This document shows, piece by piece, positions 5,133-9,586 of a stretch of DNA of 9,586 bases. The notes beneath the pieces were generated by a model. It had not been told where the DNA came from. It saw only the letters and a list, made by a program, of their open reading frames with translations, and ran no database searches. Both the position numbers and the translations under genes were made by a program. Numbering within the stretch: the stretch's first letter is position 1; each line of letters opens with the position of its first letter. The DNA is taken from NCBI GenBank assembly GCA_021161625.1, contig JAGHAG010000147.1:1-9586 (forward strand). The letters are read 5' to 3'. The DNA is from Elusimicrobiota bacterium (GTDB lineage Bacteria; CG03).

Positions 5133-5150
5133 GTCGCATGGTAATGCGAC
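5133..5150. repeat. Perfect hairpin with GGTA loop (dispersed repeat copy B stem-loop)
   Basis: GTCGCAT (5133-5139) pairs perfectly with ATGCGAC (5144-5150) around the loop GGTA. It lies between the large surface-protein gene and the PorV-like gene. On the transcribed strand it is followed by AAAATTG rather than a T-run, so it is not a typical intrinsic terminator. It could protect the 3' end of the upstream message, or simply be a mobile palindrome. Confidence 0.8.
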
Positions 5151-5161
5151 CGCTACAATTT
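5144..5161. repeat. Right arm and conserved flank of dispersed hairpin repeat, copy B
   Basis: This is the second stem arm (ATGCGAC) and the 11-bp flank CGCTACAATTT. With the left arm and loop at 5133-5143 it forms copy B of a repeat whose other copy lies at 179-207. The flank and the GGTA loop are identical in the two copies, while the stem differs by compensatory changes. Confidence 0.7.
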
Positions 5162-5174
5162 TTAATTTTTAATT

Positions 5175-8100
5175 CTATTTCAATATTGCGGCTTTTATTA
5201 CCTTTGTATCCTTGCCCTCTGATGAGTTTGCCTCTATTTTTATAAAGTAAACTCCATTTGCAAGCAATCTGTTAGAAGAATCTCTTCCATTCCACAGAAT
5301 ATCCTGACCGTTTGTCTCAACAGGAGTTTTATAAGAATAAAGTTCCCTTCCTGCAAAATCTAAAACCTGAATTTTCACATAAGCATTTGAAGTCATATTT
5401 ACAATTATTTTAGCATCTCCATCTTTTTTAGGATTATACGGATTTTCAGAAATATAAGCACTGATGATTTTAAATCCGCTTCCAACAGTAAATGTGGTGC
5501 TCTGAGTTGTTGAAACACCCTGCTCATTTGTTGCTGTGATTTTTATTGTGTGCAAACCATTTGAAAGATGAAGAGGTGCCTTTACCTTGTATTTTGCCGA
5601 TGTTGCAGAAACCTGATTGAGTGGCACCTCTGTTGTCCAACCTGCCTGAGATTCCTCGTCTATTAAGCCATTTCCATTGTTGTCTATTCCATCAAGTCCT
5701 GCAAAATTTGTAAGATTACCTGTCTGGTCAACACCATCAACTTCAACTTTCACTTCCCTTATGGCTGAAAATCCATCCACAATGTCTGCTTCAATAATTG
5801 GGTCCTTTGCTCCATAATCCACAGGCGAAATAAATGTTATACTCGGTTGAGCATTTATCTGAGCAATTACAAATCTTGAAAAATGATCTGTGTCAAAAGT
5901 TATTACATTGTTTACAAGGTCCCTTGTAACATTTGTAATTCCTTCAGACGACCATCTGCCATTGGATTCATCCCAGTATGCAATACCGAGTTTGTTTTCA
6001 TCAATACCATTCAGTTCATTATCCGTATAAGTCATCTCTATGCTGCAGGTATTTGTTACTTTGAATGCCTCTGGTTCTGAAAGAATAAACTCCCACGGTT
6101 CACCTACTGGAGAAATCAAAGACGCCTGAGAGGATGGTGTCTGTGGCATTGTTGCAGGCAGTATTGCAAGAGCACTTTTATTTTCAAGATTGCCTGTAAA
6201 ATCCACATCTGTAACCCTGCCTGCTCCCTGATTTGTATCCGGCTGGTATGCTGCTGCAACAATACAAAATTCCTTTGAAATTGAAAGAATATTTCCACTT
6301 GAATCTATTGCATTTATTACAATGACCCCTGAACCACCTGCCTGTGCAAGATCTGAAAGGTCAACTGATGAGGTAAAAATCGTTGTGGAACCTGAAACAT
6401 TCAAAAATTTATCAACATCACTGCCTGTTGCTCTGTCCATTAATAATCTTGCAGAAATATCTGTCAGGGTTTGAGAGGAAGTAATCTGAAGAGTTGCGGA
6501 AAATGTGTTCTCTGAACCTGCATAAGTTGAAGAAAAACTGGGATTTGTAATACTTGCGGAAATCTGTGTCTGAGGATTTAAGAGATATGTTTTGTTCCCA
6601 GCAGAATCTTCCTTTATTTCCACTGTTGCAACAGGAGTTATTGAGACATCTGCTTCTGTAACGCCTGAAATCTGTGATATAGCCCTTATTTCATAGGTTT
6701 CTGCTGGAAGCCCTGCAAGCGAAACACTCCACTCTTTTCCTGCATTACCATAGGTGGCATCTGCTGCAGCATCTGTATTTAGATAGGTCCATTCAGAAGT
6801 TCCCTGTTTTCTGTATTCAAACTTGACCTGGTCAACTTCCTCATCATATTCAACTGCTGTGATGTTTCCATTTGTATCAACAGAAATAATGCTTGCAGGT
6901 TTTATAACTGGCTGTGATGAGTCAACCGTAATTGTAACAACAGAGGAAATTGCAGAATTGTTGTCATTATCAATCGCAAGAACCCTTAAATCATAATCTC
7001 CATCTGAAAGAACCACACCTTGAGGCGGAAAGAGGACTGTATCAGGAGAAGCTGCTGCATTTGTCTGCCATGTGGACCATGTTGAAGAGGCAGAGGGTTT
7101 ATACTGATATTTAAGAACACCTCCATCCAAAACATCCAGTTCACACCTCACTGTTATTCTGTCATTTGAGGTTGTTATTTTCTCCCCTGACCTCACTCTC
7201 AATCCATCAACCTCGGTAATTGTTGGATATGAAGGCGTTACATCTTTCACATTTACAGTTATAAATTCAGTATCGGTCCGACCTGATTTATCATAAAGTT
7301 TTGCTGTAATCGTTCGCTGGACATTATCCGTCTCTGTTATAAGCAGGGTTCCTGAAAAAGAACCTGTCTGTGAGTAAATAGTTTTTCCTGGCGACCATGT
7401 AATATTGCTATCAGAACCACTATATGAAAGTTCAAGGTAATCAATATCAGAATCAGATGAGGTAAGTTTCCATGAATACTGTGTTCCTGCATTCAGGTCA
7501 ACAGTTCCGCTTGAACCGTTTATTGAAAATTCATCTATAACAGGGTCTGTTGCATCAAGAACAACACTTAAATCAGAGGAAGTTCCAAGATTCCCTGCTC
7601 TGTCTAAAACACAGGCACGCAAAAGATATGTTGCATCCGAAGAAAGTGAGGCATTTGGAGTCCAACTCTGACTCCATCCATCAGAATCGTCTGTATCTTC
7701 AGCTGCTATTCTCTGCCAAGTTGCACCGCCATCGTCAGAATACAGGAAAAATACCCTGCTTGCATCATCTCCATTAACTTCTGCATAAAGGGTTGTTGCT
7801 GTTCCTGTTTTAAGCCGATTGTCTGAACTGTTCGGCTGTGTTATGGATATAGAAGCAGGGGTTCTGTCAACAATAACCGTTATGTACTGTGCGTCAGTAT
7901 CTTCAACTCCTCTGGAATCTCTTGCAACAGCACGAACATAATATGAACCTTCTGAAAGAGAGGAAACATCCCACACAGCAGTAAACTCGGCAATATTAAT
8001 TCTTGAATTTGTAATAACTCCATCATTATCCTGTTCGTTTGGATCCCGCACTGAAACTGAAGTTCCATCTGCATATTCAATTTTTATTTTGTAGTCATAG

Positions 8101-9586
8101 GTTCCTGGCGGAAATGAAACCTCTGCTCCCCATCTGTTTCCAGTTTTTGTCATAACAGTATCGTATATATCTGAGGTGAAATCAAGCGAAACTCCTGTAA
8201 TTTGAGATGTGTCAATTGAAACACTGTTCGTCTGATTTATCTTTGGGATGTCTGCATAATCAAGATAAAATTTGACCGTTGTAAGAGATGAGGATGTTTT
8301 GTCTGTATCCGTTGAGATTGACACCCATGAGTTTGTGCCGGCTTTCTGGTATTCAAAGCGGATACTGTCAAAGTCAAGATTTCCTGTTGTAGAAGGTTTT
8401 GCACACAAGACAAGAGTGCCGTCCACATCACCTCCATCTGAAATCTTTACATCATTTTCTGTTGTATCAATTGTTGCCTCTGGTGGAAGAGCATCTTTTA
8501 ATTCAACCTGAACCCATGCAGAAGAACCAACAGATGACGGGTCTGAAACATTTCCATAGGCATCCATTGCAACTATCTTTATGTCGTAAATTCCTGTCTG
8601 AAGTCCTGTTGTATCCCATGTTGCTTCCCAAACTTGAGATGATGTTTCAGAAGTTGTAAGCGCATTCCATGTTAATGAACCGCTCAACCTGTAATAAAAT
8701 GTAGCAGAAACTGCTTCATCTTCAAGGGTTGCCTGAAGAATGTTATTGCTTGCAGAATAACCAGGTGGGATGTCATCTACCTTAGGGTTTGTTGAATCTG
8801 TATAATTCTGGACAAATGCTCCATCAACAGGAATACCAACCATTGTTTTTATGTAAGAGGTGGGTTCTGCACCTTTTGTTGCCTGATTCCCTATAACAGC
8901 CCAGGGTCCTGTTTTATCAGATACCACAAGTTTTAGTCCCTGTAAATAATTTGTGTGTGCTCCTGCAGGATATGTTGAAACATTTCCTGCGTAATCCCGT
9001 GCTGTAAAATAGTAATAAATGGTTCCTGCATCTGTTGGGATAAGCGAAAGTTCATAGAGATTTGTGGTTGTGGTTGACTTGCTCATATTATAAGTTGACA
9101 ACAGCGAACCGCTGGAATCCAGTAAATAGAGTTTCACGGCATCAATCTCATCAGATACACCATTTGCATCTGCAACATTAACTGATGTGCACATTTCCGT
9201 TACAGTATCTCCAGTGGAAGGAACATTTACAGGTGTTATTGTGGGCACAACTGTATCATAAATAAATGTTCTTGTGATTTTATTTCCAACATTTCCGGCA
9301 TTATCAACAGGGGTAATTTCCACAGTATAGGTTCCATCATCCGAACCATCTTTTGCTAAAGCAACAGGCAACTGAACATAAACAAGGTCGTATTTAGAAT
9401 AAATGCCTGCGCCAGCATCGTCACCAAAAGGCATTACCTGAATCGCATAACCCCCAGGACCAAAGGTATATGATTTTTTTTCTCCTGTTACAGTGATTGT
9501 GGATTGTGTGGAGTCAACTGCAGAAACATAATTCCCGCTATTATACGGGTCATCAATGGCAATATAAATTTTGCTCTGCTTTGCAC
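5175..9586 (-). CDS. Large secreted multi-Ig-like surface protein with FlgD/T9SS-type C-terminal domain (5'-partial)
   Basis: The frame is open from the right edge to a TAG at 5175-5177, about 1,469 visible residues, so the N-terminus and any signal peptide lie outside; the Met at 9434 is internal. Residues are numbered from that Met. About nine Ig-like repeats are separated by boundaries such as DTVVP, SDKTGP, KDALPP, VDRTP, LDATDP, KDVTP and VDSSQP (near 61, 174, 314, 523, 627, 731, 838). Repeats carry the 'G-x-Y-x-I-x-A-x-D-x-x-G-N' strand pattern of bacterial Ig folds. Repeat 4 contains an inserted CBM48-like module (383-482). A ZU5-like domain (about 1085-1190), an Ig-like domain with an EF-hand-like loop (1196-1319) and a FlgD Ig-like domain (1320-1419) follow. 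The composition is Ser/Thr/Asp-rich with few Cys, as in exported adhesins or cell-surface enzymes. No catalytic domain is visible; one could lie upstream. The next gene is PorV-like. Surface location is confident; the ligand is unknown. Confidence 0.9.
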   Translation of the reverse strand, partial: AKQSKIYIAIDDPYNSGNYVSAVDSTQSTITVTGEKKSYTFGPGGYAIQVMPFGDDAGAGIYSKYDLVYVQLPVALAKDGSDDGTYTVEITPVDNAGNVGNKITRTFIYDTVVPTITPVNVPSTGDTVTEMCTSVNVADANGVSDEIDAVKLYLLDSSGSLLSTYNMSKSTTTTNLYELSLIPTDAGTIYYYFTARDYAGNVSTYPAGAHTNYLQGLKLVVSDKTGPWAVIGNQATKGAEPTSYIKTMVGIPVDGAFVQNYTDSTNPKVDDIPPGYSASNNILQATLEDEAVSATFYYRLSGSLTWNALTTSETSSQVWEATWDTTGLQTGIYDIKIVAMDAYGNVSDPSSVGSSAWVQVELKDALPPEATIDTTENDVKISDGGDVDGTLVLCAKPSTTGNLDFDSIRFEYQKAGTNSWVSISTDTDKTSSSLTTVKFYLDYADIPKINQTNSVSIDTSQITGVSLDFTSDIYDTVMTKTGNRWGAEVSFPPGTYDYKIKIEYADGTSVSVRDPNEQDNDGVITNSRINIAEFTAVWDVSSLSEGSYYVRAVARDSRGVEDTDAQYITVIVDRTPASISITQPNSSDNRLKTGTATTLYAEVNGDDASRVFFLYSDDGGATWQRIAAEDTDDSDGWSQSWTPNASLSSDATYLLRACVLDRAGNLGTSSDLSVVLDATDPVIDEFSINGSSGTVDLNAGTQYSWKLTSSDSDIDYLELSYSGSDSNITWSPGKTIYSQTGSFSGTLLITETDNVQRTITAKLYDKSGRTDTEFITVNVKDVTPSYPTITEVDGLRVRSGEKITTSNDRITVRCELDVLDGGVLKYQYKPSASSTWSTWQTNAAASPDTVLFPPQGVVLSDGDYDLRVLAIDNDNNSAISSVVTITVDSSQPVIKPASIISVDTNGNITAVEYDEEVDQVKFEYRKQGTSEWTYLNTDAAADATYGNAGKEWSVSLAGLPAETYEIRAISQISGVTEADVSITPVATVEIKEDSAGNKTYLLNPQTQISASITNPSFSSTYAGSENTFSATLQITSSQTLTDISARLLMDRATGSDVDKFLNVSGSTTIFTSSVDLSDLAQAGGSGVIVINAIDSSGNILSISKEFCIVAAAYQPDTNQGAGRVTDVDFTGNLENKSALAILPATMPQTPSSQASLISPVGEPWEFILSEPEAFKVTNTCSIEMTYTDNELNGIDENKLGIAYWDESNGRWSSEGITNVTRDLVNNVITFDTDHFSRFVIAQINAQPSITFISPVDYGAKDPIIEADIVDGFSAIREVKVEVDGVDQTGNLTNFAGLDGIDNNGNGLIDEESQAGWTTEVPLNQVSATSAKYKVKAPLHLSNGLHTIKITATNEQGVSTTQSTTFTVGSGFKIISAYISENPYNPKKDGDAKIIVNMTSNAYVKIQVLDFAGRELYSYKTPVETNGQDILWNGRDSSNRLLANGVYFIKIEANSSEGKDTKVIKAAILK
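5178..5477 (-). other. C-terminal FlgD Ig-like / T9SS-type sorting domain
   Basis: Residues 1320-1419 begin S-E-N-P-Y-N-P, continue with V-K-I-Q-V-L-D-F-A-G-R-E-L, then I-L-W-N-G-R-D-S-S-N-R-L-L-A-N-G-V-Y-F-I-K-I and end in K-V-I-K-A-A-I-L-K. This reproduces the FlgD Ig-like/T9SS type A C-terminal pattern: NPxNP, ...V-x-I-x-D-x-x-G-R, ...W-x-G-x-D, ...G-x-Y-x-x-x-I and a terminal Lys. In Bacteroidota such domains target proteins through T9SS. The same fold also appears as a plain C-terminal domain in phyla where no T9SS has been shown. Confidence 0.8.
5652..5684 (-). other. EF-hand-like (DxNxNG) calcium-binding loop
   Basis: Residues 1251-1261 read D-N-N-G-N-G-L-I-D-E-E, preceded by G-L-D-G-I. 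Asp, Asn and Asn at loop positions 1, 3 and 5, Gly at 6, Ile at 8 and Asp at 9 match an EF-hand or dockerin-type calcium loop. The final ligand at position 12 is Ser rather than Glu, with Glu at 10 and 11. The loop sits between strands of an Ig-like domain next to the C-terminal sorting-like domain, so it may rigidify that hinge. Confidence 0.5.
5865..6182 (-). other. ZU5-like beta-sandwich domain in the large surface protein
   Basis: Residues about 1085-1190 read A-L-A-I-L-P-A-T-M, then F-I-L-S-E-P-E-A-F-K, M-T-Y-T-D-N-E-L-N-G-I-D-E-N-K-L, A-Y-W-D-E-S-N-G-R-W and finish in D-H-F-S-R-F-V-I-A. The order 'acceptable-fold start, Y-x-D, G-I-D-E-x-x-L, Y-W-D-x-x-x-x-x-W, H-F-S-x-F' recurs in bacterial secreted proteins, where it is usually assigned to ZU5-like or related sandwich domains. 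It probably has a structural or protein-contact role. The family name is an inference from the motif order. Confidence 0.45.
7989..8288 (-). other. CBM48/glycogen-binding-like (E-set) domain inserted in an Ig-like repeat
   Basis: In residues 383-482 (Met at 9434 = 1) an Ig-like repeat that should run directly from 'W-V-S-I-S-T-D' to 'F-T-A-V-W-D' is interrupted by about 100 residues. The core, about 411-482, has the CBM48/AMPK-glycogen-binding layout: a hydrophobic strand (TGVSLDF), a variable loop ending in M-T-K-T-G-N-R-W, the strand pair V-S-F-P-P-G-T-Y-D-Y-K-I, then D-P-N-x-x-x-x-D-G and a closing strand N-S-R-I-N-I. The 'PPGTYxYK...DPN' arrangement is the classic signature. In known families this fold binds alpha-glucans or packs against catalytic domains. 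The canonical N-terminal 'F-N-x-W' glucan-contact segment is not obvious, so sugar binding is uncertain. Confidence 0.55.

Noticed and set aside
5133..5150. Hairpin as intrinsic terminator of the large surface-protein gene
   Set aside because: On the transcribed strand it is followed by AAAATTG, with no T-run.

Overview
The window is an AT-rich stretch in which every convincing gene lies on the minus strand, so transcription runs from high to low coordinates. The genes suggest a diderm (Gram-negative-type) bacterium outside the best-studied groups. There is an outer-membrane protein of the PorV/PorQ (UPF0164) family, a very large secreted multi-Ig protein with a FlgD-type C-terminal domain, and intergenic regions full of short palindromes. 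This mix is familiar from FCB-group relatives and from candidate phyla of the Omnitrophota/Elusimicrobiota kind. The sequence alone does not fix the phylum.

Region 1 (9586 to 5175) is the 3' part of a giant surface-protein gene whose start lies beyond the right edge. It encodes a string of bacterial Ig-like repeats. One repeat carries an inserted domain resembling a CBM48/glycogen-binding E-set module. Then come a ZU5-like domain, an Ig-like domain with an EF-hand-like loop, and a C-terminal domain of the kind used as a type IX secretion (T9SS) sorting signal in Bacteroidota. Region 2 (5174 to 5070) is a 105-bp intergenic region with three perfect hairpins. Region 3 (5069 to 3852) encodes a PorV/PorQ-like barrel with an unusual Lys/Glu-rich linker and a TPR at its C-terminus. 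Cargo-like protein and PorV-like protein are adjacent and could act together in surface export; this is inference.

Region 4 (3851 to 3756) holds a good sigma70-type promoter for the translation and tRNA-modification operon that follows: rpsP, rimM, trmD, rplS, yraN, ruvB, queH (3755 to 199). These genes are packed with overlaps of 4 to 17 bp or gaps of 0 to 2 nt. Three of them start with GTG or TTG. The operon makes ribosomal proteins S16 and L19, the 30S maturation factor RimM, two anticodon-loop tRNA modification enzymes (TrmD for m1G37, QueH for queuosine-34), the nuclease-like YraN and the RuvB Holliday-junction motor. The trmD-rplS junction is peculiar: TrmD lacks its usual C-terminal tail, L19 lacks its usual N-terminal extension, and the two genes overlap.

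Region 5 (198 to 1) is non-coding. A hairpin followed by a T-run probably terminates the operon, and its flank supplies the queH stop codon. Beyond it lie purine/pyrimidine-rich direct repeats, heptamer repeats and a nested double-hairpin structure. The queH hairpin and one in region 2 are two copies of one dispersed element, with compensatory stem changes. No tRNA, rRNA, CRISPR array, insertion sequence or phage gene was seen.
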